64,000 nt of DNA from Heloderma charlesbogerti (GCA_026122225.1 JANEZZ010001471.1:62001-126000); one strand, 5' to 3'. Positions 61,201-63,758 are shown, counted from the stretch's first letter. Program-made: numbers and translations. Notes: a model not told the origin generated them from the sequence alone.

Positions 61201-63758
61201 TGCGATTCATTAAAGTCTATTTGCCTCATTGCCTGCTCAACATGTGCAGATACGTACACAAAGAAACATCATCAGAGCTCACCAGGGAATGCAAATCCTG
61301 TGCGTGCCCTCCATATCAGCCTTCCTGAGGACAGAAGAGAACGGGGCCGCATACAGCCCACTGGCCATGTGTTGCCCACCCCTACACTATACAGTACGAA
61401 CTATTTTAGATGACGGTTTTCATTACCTTGTATTTGTCACTTTCATTTTTAGACTGCAAAAATAGTTTGCTCATTTCCTGGGTGAGAACACATATAGGAT
61501 TATCTACCTGCAATGAAGAATAGGTCTTTACTTTAAACATTTTTTTTTTAGCCCAAGTAAATATTTAAGTGATCAGCCACTTGAGAATCATAATTTTTTC
61601 TCTATATCCAACAAACTATAGGAGAAATTATTACAAATACAACAGTATTAAAGTACTTTGAGCTTAATAGCCTTTATTTATCTTTACTGCACTGTTATTG
61701 TAAGTCTTTAAAGGGCATTCAGAACCAGTTTCCTGAAGCAGTAAATCAGGGGATTTTTAACTGGTATGGTTTGTGTGACATATGGTATGTCTGTGGGAAA
61801 AGCTGAATACATCAGTTTGGTTTTTAATTCAAATTCTGCATAACCACTGGCCACAATTCAGAGAACTGTAAAGCAAACAGCCCACCAAGTGGGCTTTTTG
61901 ATATTAACCACCCCCTCCCAATACTAGCCTCTTGGGAGGCAAGGAAGTTTTTGGGAGGCAAGAAAGTGCTTTGGGAAGTTGGGCATGGGGGCTGCAATTC
62001 AACTAATTGCATACATGCTCTTAAGCAAAGCGCAGCTGGATCCTTACTGGCTGTAAATAACCAATTTTCTAAATTTATTTTTAAATAAAATGTGCGAGGT
62101 GCTATACTATGCAGAATTAAAACATTTTTAGCATTACCTGGATATTAAAGTGATCCAGGATTGCAGTAAGTTCTTCCTTCTTGGAAGAAATTAAGACTCC
62201 TGAACATAAGTAAGAGTAAACCATAGTCAGCATTAAAAATGTTTTGCTATATAGCTCAAATTAAAATATACCTTCAGTGTAAAGCAGAGATCCTCGCAGT
62301 GTGCCCTTATGAAAAAGATGCCTGAGTTTCACCAAGTGTACTTCAGATAAAAACCAAAGATAACCAAATTGAATGTAATGCTCACGGATCAGGCTTACAA
62401 GTGGATTTCTGTTGCCAATGATGGCATTCTTAAGGAAGTTTTCTTGGGGGGGGAGAACTCACTTAACAGGCTGATCCCTTGATCCCATTACATTAGCACC
62501 TGCTACCCATGCAAACACCCACATTATAGACACAATCCTACCATTACTCCCACTAATACTGAATTCAGATGAGCAGTGCCAATAGCTTTGAAAGCAAAAC
62601 TGCCTTAACAAGAACTAAAAGAGAGATACCTCAAGATTTGAAAGTTTAAAACAAAAATGTTAATACCCGCAATGAACAAAAGAAAAAAAAACACACAGAA
62701 AAACAAGAAGTACACATGCATTCATTTGTGCAGGGGCAGAAGCTGGAAGCAAATGCTTAAGTGAGGGTTTCAGTCAGCCATACTGTCAGCATGTGCCACA
62801 TTTAGTTCAGTGAACAAACAACTGTGCCAGCTCTTGACTATGTGTTAGGGAGGAGGCGGAAGCAACAGAAGAATCAGAAATAAGAGCTTAAATGGGGATG
62901 GGAAGTAGCGAGTGATGAAAGGGAACATGAAAGCAATCAGAGAGGAAGTGGCAGATGGAGCAGCTAAACACACAGGAGAAAAAGAGGAGACATGAATGAA
63001 ATGGAAGGCCCAGTAGCACACCAGGGACACAGCACAACATTTTGTTGCAGGACCTATCGTTCTCCCAAATACCAAACTTGGGTAGTCCCATGCCTGTCAC
63101 CTTGGAAGCATAATAGCGGCACACAAAAATAAAGTAGTCGTTTCTGTGTACGGGGGGGGGGGGGCGCTCCCCAGGTGTACAGACCATATTAATTTGTGAA
63201 CTGGACATTTTCAAAAATATAATACAAAGAGGGCCTGTACTTAGTGGCTGCTAGGATTGGCTTATTTGAGCCCCTAACAGTTTCTAGTACTTTTACGTCC
63301 AGTTCTTTCCATGCCATACCCCAAAATCCACGTACTGGGCATTCTGCCAGCATTAGTGTACTGATATATCAGTGTATCTTTAGGTTCTCCTGGCGTAGGG
63401 TCACATTGTAAGGCAGTTGTTCAGTGGACAAAATAGTCGGTCAACACCAATGGGAGGGGGTATAAGGCATACCACTCTGCACTTAAAAAACATACAGAAA
63501 AAAATCACTGGGAGAGAGCAGGGAACAGTTAGAATATCACCTTTTTGAGTCTCACTTTACCGTGACTTCCTTCTACAGTATACACATTCTGAATACTTTT
63601 AAAATGAAAGTATCACCAAACCTGTACTGCTTTTCAGCTTGTAACTACGATGCCCTTCTGAGCTTATGTGCTGATTTACAATGATAGAGTCACCATAGTG
63701 TTCTGGTTTAAATGCATCTTCACCTCTGTTTCGAAGAGTTATTGAAACATCTGCAGAG
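2973..63758 (-). CDS. SMC6: SMC6, SMC5/6 complex ATPase subunit (22 internal exons; both ends off window)
   Basis: SMC6 pairs with SMC5 to form the ATP-driven SMC5/6 complex, which acts on chromosomes in recombination repair and restraint of extrachromosomal DNA. Twenty-two exons on the minus strand join in frame to about 938 codons. In order they give: N-terminal head after Walker A ('ITLRNRG', 'LTQEMSK'), first coiled coil, hinge ('GPLG', '[12 protein letters not shown]', '[12 protein letters not shown]'), second coiled coil, and C-terminal head with the ABC signature [13 protein letters not shown], Walker [12 protein letters not shown] and 'LLTPQSM'. All introns are GT-AG. No frameshift or stop was seen. 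The start and Walker A exons lie right of 64000. The final exon (about 40 residues in mammals, from memory) was not found and probably lies left of position 1. The gene spans over 60 kb because its introns are packed with transposons. Assignment is by recognition of the family sequence. Confidence 0.96.
3071..5482 (-). other. SMC6 intron
   Basis: About 2.4 kb between exons. A/T-rich sequence at 3580-3840 has an end 'gacattccta' resembling the TAGGGATGT hAT-type MITE family, without a convincing target duplication. A short (atct/cata) stretch lies at 4680-4720. Nothing else was recognised. Confidence 0.4.
5483..5635 (-). CDS. SMC6: SMC6 exon, ABC signature and Walker B
   Basis: A 153-bp phase-0 exon carrying the ATPase core: '[20 protein letters not shown]' (ABC signature) and '[11 protein letters not shown]' (Walker B with the catalytic glutamate, then the D-loop). 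All key residues are present, so the locus does not look like a pseudogene. GAAG acceptor and ATG|GTATAG donor. Confidence 0.97.
5807..6131. mobile_element. hAT-type MITE with 8-bp target duplication
   Basis: A 325-bp A/T-rich element with ends TAGGGTTGG... and ...ACATCCCTA. It is flanked by ACTTTATC (5799-5806) and ACTTCATC (6132-6139), an 8-bp duplication with one mismatch. The ends match those of the larger element at 32921. No transposase is encoded. Confidence 0.8.
6556..6592. repeat. (CA)n microsatellite
   Basis: An uninterrupted CA dinucleotide run inside the SMC6 intron, just before the BovB stub. Confidence 0.95.
6616..6727 (-). mobile_element. BovB LINE, extreme 5' truncation (112 bp)
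   Basis: The reverse complement matches the last about 110 bp of the intact BovB at 22540-22650, including coding sequence, so it is not a tail-sharing SINE. It ends in a (GTT)n tail and is flanked by an exact 9-bp duplication AGCTTTACT (6607-6615 and 6728-6736). This is the hallmark of target-primed reverse transcription. Confidence 0.92.
6737..7880 (-). other. SMC6 intron
   Basis: No gene recognised. An 84-codon minus-strand frame at 7099-7353 (cysteine-rich, '[17 protein letters not shown]') has no known relative and no splice context. A fragment at 7347-7437 matches the hairpin MITE family seen at 33721 and 63893. Confidence 0.4.
8004..8400. mobile_element. PIF/Harbinger-type MITE in DIRS-1 left repeat
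   Basis: A 397-bp element with ends GGGCGTAATCCTATG and CATAGGATTGCTCCC (imperfect terminal inverted repeat). It is flanked by TTA at 8001-8003 and 8401-8403. The undisturbed right repeat of the same DIRS reads 'gtcttttaactgtc' and serves as the empty site. A 3-bp TTA duplication and GGGC ends are typical of PIF/Harbinger. It contains internal palindromes and no coding capacity. Confidence 0.9.
8612..8706. repeat. DIRS-1 internal complementary region
   Basis: The first part is the reverse complement of the left end (7884-7945). The second part ('ctcttgtgcatg...tacatcagg') is the complement of the right end. Together they form a head-to-head copy of both termini, as required for the DIRS circular intermediate. 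Confidence 0.88.
8713..9180 (-). mobile_element. L2/CR1-group LINE 3' fragment in DIRS-1
   Basis: A minus-strand frame (8921-9181) gives '[20 protein letters not shown]' and '[14 protein letters not shown]', the known C-terminal end of L2/CR1-group polyproteins. The 3' tail ('cttggccgcctttcagggca') recurs at 41366. It is 5'-truncated and lies between the DIRS internal repeat and its recombinase gene. Confidence 0.85.
9190..10476 (-). pseudogene. DIRS-1 tyrosine recombinase (broken)
   Basis: Minus-strand pieces read '[20 protein letters not shown]' (N-terminal core-binding part), '[14 protein letters not shown]' (catalytic HxxR) and 'TFVKHYKIG' with the candidate nucleophilic tyrosine. The protein would cut and rejoin the circular DNA copy. 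Frameshifts separate the pieces. The upstream end runs to the solo LTR inserted at 10482. Confidence 0.85.
10482..12059 (+). mobile_element. Solo LTR with 5-bp target duplication, in DIRS-1
   Basis: A 1578-bp unit starting TGTTAA and ending TTTACA, flanked by AGATG at 10477-10481 and 12060-12064. A TATA box (tataaa, 11255-11260) and a polyadenylation signal (aataaa, 11910-11915) lie in order, fixing plus orientation with a U3-R-U5 layout. The DIRS polyprotein frame resumes on both sides. No gag, pol or env is present, so this is a recombined solo LTR. Whether it is an endogenous retrovirus or another LTR element cannot be told from the LTR alone. Confidence 0.88.
12065..13472 (-). pseudogene. 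DIRS-1 reverse transcriptase and RNase H (frameshifted)
   Basis: Frame 12717-13472 reads the RT: '[14 protein letters not shown]', '[14 protein letters not shown]' and the active-site box '[12 protein letters not shown]' (FDD where most DIRS have LDD). The overlapping frame 12094-12735 continues into RNase H and its tail: '[17 protein letters not shown]', '[15 protein letters not shown]'. A frameshift joins them near 12725. It copies the element's RNA and degrades it. Confidence 0.88.
13583..15426 (-). pseudogene. DIRS-1 gag-like region
   Basis: Two minus-strand frames (14794-15426 and 13583-14386, the second 267 codons) lie upstream of RT. They contain '[16 protein letters not shown]' and '[20 protein letters not shown]', similar to the GxxLFG...L.DVL stretch of DIRS gag proteins and to the same position in DIRS-2. 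Stops lie between the two frames. Assignment is by position and that motif. Confidence 0.7.
15757..15872. repeat. DIRS-1 right inverted terminal repeat
   Basis: Its reverse complement ('cagtacatcaggtgggtctt', then 'cacctagtgg') matches 7935-8000 and, past the inserted MITE, 8401-8435. Confidence 0.9.
15873..17913 (-). other. SMC6 intron, 5' part
   Basis: No gene seen. Sequence at 16330-16640 has paired inverted words ('ccactgtggctgatataagccacagtgg' core) and shares 'catgacatgc.aacccag' with 1950-1970, so it is probably an unclassified dispersed repeat. The remainder is featureless. Confidence 0.4.
17914..18019 (-). CDS. SMC6: SMC6 exon, C-terminal head
   Basis: A 106-bp exon, '[20 protein letters not shown]' and '[15 protein letters not shown]', the start of the C-terminal ATPase lobe. 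GAAG acceptor and ACT|GTAAGT donor. The large inverted-repeat element ends about 187 bp upstream of it in the intron. Confidence 0.94.
18206..18600. repeat. Left arm of large terminal inverted repeat
   Basis: Pairs with 23803-24195 in reverse complement with a few small indels. The outermost shared word is 'tagtccatgggccaa', against 'ttggtccacagacta' at the right end. Confidence 0.8.
18601..18782. repeat. 49-bp subterminal hairpin arms (possible nested MITE)
   Basis: 18601-18649 (tagcaatagcacc...gactgca) is the near-perfect reverse complement of 18734-18782, around an 84-bp loop. It starts where the left terminal arm ends and has no partner at the right end. It could be a nested TA-flanked MITE or a subterminal binding site of the host element. 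Confidence 0.75.
18830..19440 (+). pseudogene. CXC-type transposon protein, N-terminal part (decayed)
   Basis: The open part at 19038-19397 reads '[20 protein letters not shown]', '[20 protein letters not shown]' and '[12 protein letters not shown]'. After a stop it continues with '[15 protein letters not shown]'. From memory, this blend ('FW.SY.DMV..LL.L.RAS' followed by 'Y.T.E..CFKIT') belongs to a family of long proteins of unknown function spread through animal genomes. It is cut at about 19480 by the BovB insertion. Confidence 0.6.
19488..22650 (+). mobile_element. BovB (RTE-clade) LINE, near full length
   Basis: About 3.16 kb, close to the 3.2 kb usual for BovB, ending in an (AAC)n tail at 22641-22650. 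It is inserted within the coding region of the large inverted-repeat element, whose protein resumes on the other side. A 7-bp imperfect target duplication is possible (CTCTAAG before, CTCTGAG after). BovB is known for patchy horizontal spread between squamates and ruminants. Confidence 0.95.
19497..22640 (+). CDS. BovB endonuclease / reverse transcriptase polyprotein, intact
   Basis: One uninterrupted 1047-residue frame. Residues about 108-345 form an APE-type endonuclease: 'LGTWNVRS', 'GDWNAKVG' (245-252) and 'GSDHELLL' (337-344). Residues about 550-830 form the RT: '[10 protein letters not shown]', '[13 protein letters not shown]', '[10 protein letters not shown]' (748-757) and the YADD catalytic box (792-795). 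The C-terminal part has 'WTARRSN', 'FGHLMRRE' and a basic tail '[14 protein letters not shown]'. The protein nicks target DNA and reverse-transcribes its own RNA from the 3' tail. Start choice: the first ATG of the frame, with stops upstream; a start at residue 12 or later is also possible. All catalytic boxes are intact, so it could be or recently was active. Confidence 0.95.
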   Translation: MPCRATQDGQVMAESSDKMWSTGEGNGNPLQYSCQENPMERITRLKDMTPEDEPLRSEGVQYATGEEQRVFPSSARKSEAAGPNPKGHSAVDVSGGEKKIRCCKEQYCLGTWNVRSMNQGKLEVVKHEMARLNIDILGISELKWTGMGEFNSGDHHIYYCGQESLRRNGVALIVNKRVGKAVLGYNLKNDRMISVRIQGKPFNITVIQVYAPTTEAEEAEVDRFYEDLQHLLELTPKKDVLFIIGDWNAKVGSQEITGITGKHGLGVQNEAGQKLIEFCQENMLIIANTLFQQHKRRLYTWTSPDGQYRNQIDYVLCSQRWRSSIQSVKTRPGADCGSDHELLLAKFRLKLKNVGKTTKPFRYDLNHIPDEYTVEVRNRFQGLDLIDRVPEELWTEVRNIVQEAATKSVPKKKKCKKAKWLSEEALQVAHERREAKSKGERGRYTQLNAEFQRIARRDKKAFLNEQCKEIEENNRMGKTRDLFKKIGDLKGTFCAKTGMIKDKEGRDLTEADEIKKRWQEYTEELYRKDLNVPDSHDSAVTELEPDILESEVKWALGSISNNKASGDDSIPAELFKILKDDAVKVLHSICQQIWNTQQWPQDWKRSVYIPIPKKGNAKECSNYRTIALISHASKVMLKILQARLQQYANRELPEVQAGFRRGRGTRDQIANIRCIMEKAREFQKNVYFCFIDYAKAFDCVDHNKLWQILKVMGVPDHLTCLLRNLYEGQEATVRTRHGTTEWFKIGKGVRQGCILSPCLFNLYAEYIMRNAGLDESEVGIKIAGRIINNLRYADDTTLMAESEEDLKSLLLRVKEESAKAGLKLNIKKTKIMASGPITSWHIEGEEMEAVTDFTFLGSKITADGDCSHEIKRRLLLGRKAMANLDSIVRSRDITLPTKVRLIKAMVFPVVMYGCESWTIRKAERRRIDAFELWCWRRLLRVPWTARRSNQSILKEINPDCSLEGQILKLKLQYFGHLMRRENSLEKTLMLGKTEGKRRRGRQRMRWLDSITDAMNMNLSTLRERVQDRKAWRAMVHGVTKSRTRLND
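22651..23460 (+). pseudogene. CXC-type transposon protein, C-terminal part (PIN/FEN-like block plus cysteine cluster)
   Basis: Resumes right after BovB with '[20 protein letters not shown]' and '[17 protein letters not shown]'. This pattern of E-A-D then D-T-N/D-x-L resembles the acidic residues of PIN/FEN nucleases (my inference). Then come '[20 protein letters not shown]', 'TTSVNDLH', '[20 protein letters not shown]' and '[12 protein letters not shown]'. It ends in a cysteine cluster, [12 protein letters not shown] then [10 protein letters not shown], like the Tesmin/TSO1 CXC domain. Frameshifts and at least one stop break it. Known relatives are annotated only as hypothetical or CXC-domain proteins. 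Confidence 0.65.
23803..24195. repeat. Right arm of large terminal inverted repeat
   Basis: Reverse complement of the left arm. 'gacatcataaaaagctcaag' and 'ccaccttacacgatacc' match the left arm's 'cttaagctttttatgatgtc' and 'ggtaccatgtaaggtgg' with few changes. Confidence 0.8.
24546..24988. mobile_element. hAT non-autonomous element with exact 8-bp duplication
   Basis: Ends CAGGGGTCCCCAAC and GTTGGGGACCGCTG, flanked by TTCTACAA at 24538-24545 and 24989-24996. Both are typical of hAT transposons. Inside, from about 24612, is a different block starting 'taggggtgtgcgaaaccc' and an 85-bp hairpin (24772-24856) with core 'taggctacgtaaa'. Both resemble the element at 32921, so this copy looks composite. 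Confidence 0.92.
25612..25737 (-). CDS. SMC6: SMC6 exon, end of coiled coil
   Basis: A 126-bp exon, '[20 protein letters not shown]' to '[11 protein letters not shown]'. It contains 'LKKFIKLL'. The TGCAG acceptor ten bases upstream of a nearer TTCAG was chosen because only it keeps the frame ('RQFQEA'). AAG|GTGGGT donor. Confidence 0.93.
26100..26385 (+). mobile_element. LINE 3'-end fragment (CR1/L2 group)
   Basis: 'aaaaggggattagacaaatt' through 'ttggcctgatccaatagggc' is a widespread reptile LINE-tail sequence. A reverse-strand piece of the same family lies at 50755-50870. No coding part remains. Confidence 0.65.
26405..26850 (-). mobile_element. L2-type LINE 3' fragment
   Basis: It contains 'gggagcgagttccacaagaa', 'ataatagacccaggccagca'-like text and a 3' end near 'tatttatatttcatctttca', as in the L2 copy at 57835. 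Non-coding and diverged. Confidence 0.55.
27076..27221 (-). CDS. SMC6: SMC6 exon, second coiled coil
   Basis: A 146-bp exon, '[20 protein letters not shown]' to '[10 protein letters not shown]'. It has 'PERIEV' and 'GDREEI', conserved near the end of the SMC6 coiled coil. GTTAG acceptor and AAG|GTAAAT donor. Confidence 0.94.
27687..29329 (-). mobile_element. Internally deleted DIRS element (1.64 kb)
   Basis: It has inverted ends (left 27687-27850; right 29180-29329, for example 'gtggctcctccc' against 'gggatgagccac') and an internal complementary region at about 27985-28110 ('agtaagtaaccaactttcca', then 'ccagtatgaggagtcatcca'). Only a gag-like remnant lies between. RT, RNase H and recombinase are missing. 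Ends are related to those of DIRS-2, so it could have moved using proteins of that family. Confidence 0.82.
28313..29018 (-). pseudogene. Gag-like remnant in deleted DIRS
   Basis: Two overlapping minus-strand frames. '[20 protein letters not shown]' resembles '[20 protein letters not shown]' in the DIRS-2 gag region. No complete frame remains. Confidence 0.6.
29406..29543 (-). CDS. SMC6: SMC6 exon, second coiled coil
   Basis: A 138-bp phase-0 exon, '[20 protein letters not shown]' then 'EEKERTHSE...KEGEVA'. 'HYEEK' is conserved in the family. AACAG acceptor and GCG|GTATTA donor. Confidence 0.91.
29628..29716. mobile_element. Short MITE, AGTGCAATC...GATTGCAGCC
   Basis: About 90 bp with inverted ends (gcaatcttatac and gtataggattgc) around 'cagaagtaagccacattg...aatgggacttac'. 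Related fragments lie at 31700-31775, 34440-34525 and 40560-40670. Confidence 0.7.
29717..31187 (-). other. SMC6 intron with unclassified LTR-like block
   Basis: At 30240-30830 the minus strand reads an acidic frame (30543-30815, '[15 protein letters not shown]', ending in '[16 protein letters not shown]'). It is followed by a 'ttataaat' box and a long leader of 'cctgactggccttg'-type words. This layout suggests the end of an LTR retroelement frame plus its LTR, but no boundary or duplication was found. The rest is unremarkable. Confidence 0.4.
31188..31213. repeat. (GA)n microsatellite next to an SMC6 donor site
   Basis: Thirteen GA units on the plus strand. In the SMC6 transcript this is a CT run starting 13 bases after the exon that ends at 31226. 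Confidence 0.95.
31226..31396 (-). CDS. SMC6: SMC6 exon, second coiled coil
   Basis: A 171-bp phase-0 exon, '[20 protein letters not shown]' through 'EAAGLVK', strongly heptad-like. The donor AAG|GTTTGT is followed 12 bases later in the transcript by a (CT)n run. Confidence 0.92.
32329..32813. mobile_element. Harbinger-type MITE inside the LINE
   Basis: Left end GGGCACAATCCTGTG is close to GGGCGTAATCCTATG of the MITE at 8004. The right end is ...GTACCC followed by TTA. Flanks are TAA on the left and TTA on the right. It contains a palindrome 'cagaggtgatttcacctctg'. The LINE frame stops and resumes across it. The right boundary is less sure. Confidence 0.65.
32921..33616. mobile_element. 696-bp hAT-type element built of serial hairpins
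   Basis: Ends TAGGGATGT and ACATCCCTA, flanked by exact 8-bp GTCTTGGA at 32913-32920 and 33617-33624. Inside are four successive palindromes centred near 33120, 33221, 33337 and 33399, each built on an 'aggctacgtaaata/tatttacgtagcct' type core. The first two are nested in larger arms with 'ccatttgcgttcc/ggaacgcaaatgg'. It is GC-rich at the edges and has no coding capacity. Confidence 0.92.
33721..33830. mobile_element. Hairpin MITE ('ttggactgcaactcccatca')
   Basis: A near-perfect inverted repeat: 'ttggactgcaactcccatca' at 33753-33772 and its complement at 33805-33824. It starts with a hAT-like CAGGGGTG. Other copies: 7347-7437, 52040-52165 and 63893-63985. Confidence 0.8.
34313..34393 (-). 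CDS. SMC6: SMC6 exon, second coiled coil (81 bp)
   Basis: A phase-0 exon, '[20 protein letters not shown]' then 'SVVISAL'. 'LENxEEHQSV' is a conserved SMC6 stretch. It is an island between a large LINE remnant and DIRS-2. TTACAG acceptor and CTA|GTAAGA donor. Confidence 0.93.
35245..35360. repeat. DIRS-2 internal complementary region
   Basis: 35262-35325 is the reverse complement of the left end (34911-34980). 35320-35355 is the complement of the right end. The two meet at 'ccattcccatc', which gives the circle junction and so fixes the element's ends. Confidence 0.88.
35408..36600 (-). pseudogene. DIRS-2 tyrosine recombinase
   Basis: Frames 36093-36536 and 35408-35944 give '[20 protein letters not shown]', '[18 protein letters not shown]', '[15 protein letters not shown]' (HxxR) and '[20 protein letters not shown]' with the candidate catalytic tyrosine. 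It would resolve and integrate the circular DNA copy. The second frame is 178 codons open; the two are out of frame with each other. Confidence 0.88.
36660..38202 (-). pseudogene. DIRS-2 reverse transcriptase and RNase H
   Basis: RT pieces: '[14 protein letters not shown]', '[13 protein letters not shown]', '[12 protein letters not shown]' and the active-site box '[11 protein letters not shown]' (near 37620). RNase H pieces: '[17 protein letters not shown]', '[13 protein letters not shown]', '[18 protein letters not shown]' and '[15 protein letters not shown]'. All key acidic residues are visible, but the pieces sit in different frames. Confidence 0.9.
38425..40109 (-). pseudogene. DIRS-2 gag-like region
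   Basis: Likely start '[15 protein letters not shown]' at 40109, a basic N-terminus. Later frames (38952-39653, 233 codons, and 38425-38697) include '[13 protein letters not shown]', '[12 protein letters not shown]' and '[14 protein letters not shown]', the last matching DIRS-1 '[14 protein letters not shown]'. Several frame breaks. Confidence 0.75.
40560..40670. repeat. Fragment of the GCAATCCTATAC short MITE family
   Basis: 'acttacttccaagtcaacat' and 'gcataagattgcac' match the family at 29628. Confidence 0.6.
41341..41460 (-). mobile_element. L2-type LINE 3' tail
   Basis: 'cttggccgcctttcagggca' then 'gaagccctcccaaggc' is nearly identical to 8741-8775, the tail of the LINE fragment in DIRS-1. 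Confidence 0.75.
41591..41900. mobile_element. hAT-type MITE fragment (TAGAGATGCCAGAG end)
   Basis: The left end 'tagagatgccagagaatttt' matches the reversed right end of the element at 32921 ('tagggatgtcagagaattcc'). The right boundary was not found. Confidence 0.5.
42656..43375 (-). mobile_element. CR1 LINE, 5'-truncated, in DIRS-3
   Basis: The minus frame 42994-43362 reads '[20 protein letters not shown]', '[20 protein letters not shown]' and 'VQRRATKKI', the classic CR1 C-terminal end. The 3' end at 42656 ('atagaatcaaagaatagtag') is the CR1 tail. Confidence 0.93.
43376..43537 (-). pseudogene. DIRS-3 recombinase N-terminal remnant
   Basis: Frame 43355-43537: '[20 protein letters not shown]' then '[14 protein letters not shown]', typical of the DIRS/Ngaro recombinase core-binding region. 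The catalytic HxxR and Y part is missing: after CR1 only a trace of 'F..RR.L' sequence remains near 42610. Confidence 0.75.
43605..45309 (-). pseudogene. DIRS-3 reverse transcriptase and RNase H remnants
   Basis: RT pieces '[17 protein letters not shown]' (45212 region), '[15 protein letters not shown]' and '[14 protein letters not shown]', where the catalytic DD has become N-V. RNase H pieces '[18 protein letters not shown]' and '[18 protein letters not shown]'. Inactive by sequence. Confidence 0.85.
45407..46527 (-). pseudogene. DIRS-3 gag-like remnants
   Basis: Three short minus-strand frames upstream of RT, including '[12 protein letters not shown]' and '[18 protein letters not shown]', comparable to the DIRS-2 '[13 protein letters not shown]'. 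A poly-G run (46238-46255) interrupts the region. The 46576-47130 open stretch on the plus strand is the other side of two imperfect copies of a roughly 180-bp direct repeat, not a gene. Confidence 0.65.
46576..46890. repeat. Imperfect ~165-bp direct duplication in DIRS-3
   Basis: 'ccgccttgctcctactaggc...agacaggctctgctt' at about 46571 recurs at about 46748 ('ccaccttgctcctactaggc') with the following 'cctccatggt/cctccgtggt' also repeated. It is a tandem duplication within the 5' part of the element. Confidence 0.75.
47572..47707 (-). CDS. SMC6: SMC6 exon, second coiled coil
   Basis: A 136-bp exon, '[20 protein letters not shown]' to 'HCRHQKELQ', charged coiled-coil sequence. CAG|GTAAGA donor. 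The following intron (34394-47571) carries two DIRS elements. Confidence 0.92.
47830..47990 (-). CDS. SMC6: SMC6 exon, end of hinge
   Basis: A 161-bp exon, '[20 protein letters not shown]' through '[11 protein letters not shown]'. It contains '[10 protein letters not shown]' and 'RYYS', diagnostic of the SMC6 hinge C-terminal half. CATAG acceptor and AAG|GTTAGC donor. Confidence 0.95.
48599..48713 (-). CDS. SMC6: SMC6 exon, hinge domain
   Basis: A 115-bp exon, '[20 protein letters not shown]' then '[18 protein letters not shown]'. The 'HPDFP' and 'DMRGIET' hinge motifs are intact. TTGTAG acceptor and AAA|GTAAGA donor. Confidence 0.95.
48714..49688 (-). other. SMC6 intron
   Basis: No repeat or gene recognised apart from short A/T-rich stretches. 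Confidence 0.4.
49689..49890 (-). CDS. SMC6: SMC6 exon, hinge domain
   Basis: A 202-bp exon, '[20 protein letters not shown]' through '[11 protein letters not shown]'. It holds the hinge core '[12 protein letters not shown]', the part through which SMC6 dimerises with SMC5. Donor is AAG|GTTAGT. Confidence 0.95.
49891..51535 (-). other. SMC6 intron with LINE tail scraps
   Basis: 50555-50602 ('gggcggtatagaaatgaaat', then aaataaata) is an L2-type 3' tail on plus. 50755-50870 is a minus-strand scrap of the reptile LINE tail seen at 26280. It includes a 30-bp palindrome 'ctggactagataaa gg tttatctagtccag' (50782-50811). Nothing else was recognised. Confidence 0.5.
51536..51714 (-). CDS. SMC6: SMC6 exon, coiled coil to hinge
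   Basis: A 179-bp exon, '[20 protein letters not shown]' to 'RFKPIGPL'. It contains the conserved 'QRQLKELK' and the hinge-entry motif 'KPIGPLG' split across the intron. TTTTAG acceptor and CTAG|GTAACC donor. Confidence 0.94.
52040..52165. mobile_element. Hairpin MITE copy
   Basis: 'agctctccagatgtttt' and 'aaaacatctggagagct' bound an imperfect inverted repeat. Same family as 33721 and 63893. Confidence 0.75.
52379..52543 (-). CDS. SMC6: SMC6 exon, first coiled coil
   Basis: A 165-bp exon, '[20 protein letters not shown]' through '[17 protein letters not shown]'. The ATTACAG acceptor was chosen over a closer AACAG because only it restores the frame and the 'DQSLEPE'-like junction known in the family. 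AA|GTAAGC donor. Confidence 0.91.
53268..53940 (+). mobile_element. CR1 LINE fragment, decayed
   Basis: Reads '[20 protein letters not shown]', '[13 protein letters not shown]' and 'VSDDTKF', then a later C-terminal piece ('tctcagaaaggacattttag', 'gaagctttttagtttagaaa'). Order matches reptile CR1, with a deletion between. Many stops. Confidence 0.8.
53941..55569 (-). other. SMC6 intron
   Basis: No gene seen. 54080-54310 has diffuse repeat-like text. The rest is A/T-rich intron. Confidence 0.35.
55570..55658 (-). CDS. SMC6: SMC6 exon, first coiled coil (89 bp)
   Basis: Encodes '[20 protein letters not shown]' and 'RQKIEELKI', leaving two bases of a codon. The donor is A|GTAATG. Using the GT one base earlier than the first in-frame guess keeps the frame with the next exon. 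Confidence 0.88.
56018..56164 (-). CDS. SMC6: SMC6 exon, first coiled coil
   Basis: A 147-bp phase-0 exon beginning '[20 protein letters not shown]' and ending '[10 protein letters not shown]', equivalent to the conserved 'KKRAYNEAE' end of the mammalian block. GAG|GTTTGT donor. Confidence 0.92.
57071..57169 (-). CDS. SMC6: SMC6 exon, first coiled coil
   Basis: A 99-bp phase-0 exon, '[20 protein letters not shown]' to 'KMKEWQ', a heptad-like, Glu/Lys-rich stretch. TTTTAG acceptor and CAG|GTATAT donor. It lies only 97 bp downstream of the preceding exon. Confidence 0.88.
57267..57386 (-). CDS. SMC6: SMC6 exon, start of first coiled coil
   Basis: A 120-bp phase-0 exon: '[20 protein letters not shown]' through 'LQHQIAWAM'. 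It matches the SMC6 block 'EKEERxxSI...AWA'. The intron before it (57387-61021) carries an L2-type LINE. Confidence 0.92.
57835..59340 (-). mobile_element. L2-clade LINE, 5'-truncated
   Basis: Minus-strand RT pieces: '[20 protein letters not shown]', '[20 protein letters not shown]', '[12 protein letters not shown]', '[14 protein letters not shown]', '[20 protein letters not shown]' and '[12 protein letters not shown]'. YADD has become YADN. The 3' end ('acatgtgtataccacctgat') lies at 57860. Sits in SMC6 intron 57387-61021. Confidence 0.9.
59341..61021 (-). other. SMC6 intron
   Basis: A purine-rich stretch (59640-60040) ends in a (GGGAAA)n-type repeat at about 59996-60035. A 132-codon plus frame (60510-60908) has no recognisable similarity. 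No RNA gene seen. Confidence 0.4.
59996..60035. repeat. (GAGGGAAA)n short tandem repeat
   Basis: Four to five copies of 'gagggaaa' on the plus strand. Confidence 0.85.
61022..61123 (-). CDS. SMC6: SMC6 exon, head to coiled-coil transition
   Basis: A 102-bp phase-0 exon, '[20 protein letters not shown]' onward to 'EQGGE'. It continues directly from the previous exon, as in other vertebrate SMC6 proteins. Donor is GAG|GTAAGG. Confidence 0.92.
61427..61507 (-). CDS. SMC6: SMC6 exon, Q-loop region
   Basis: An 81-bp phase-0 exon encoding '[20 protein letters not shown]' and 'SDKYK'. The glutamine in LTQE is the Q-loop residue that contacts Mg-ATP in SMC heads (family knowledge). GCAG acceptor and AAG|GTAATG donor. 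Confidence 0.93.
62138..62199 (-). CDS. SMC6: SMC6 exon, head domain (62 bp)
   Basis: Encodes '[20 protein letters not shown]', matching the conserved stretch before the Q-loop region of SMC6. TTCAG acceptor and CCAG|GTAATG donor. Its phase joins both neighbouring exons. Confidence 0.92.
62200..63621 (-). other. SMC6 intron
   Basis: Contains a G13 run at about 63151-63163. No coding or recognised repeat sequence otherwise. Confidence 0.4.
63622..63758 (-). CDS. SMC6: SMC6 exon, N-terminal head domain
   Basis: First SMC6 exon in the window, 137 bp, between a TTTAG acceptor and a CAG|GTTTGG donor. It encodes '[16 protein letters not shown]' and '...[18 protein letters not shown]', the head segment following Walker A. 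It enters with one base of a split codon and leaves with one base. Earlier exons lie off the right edge. Confidence 0.93.
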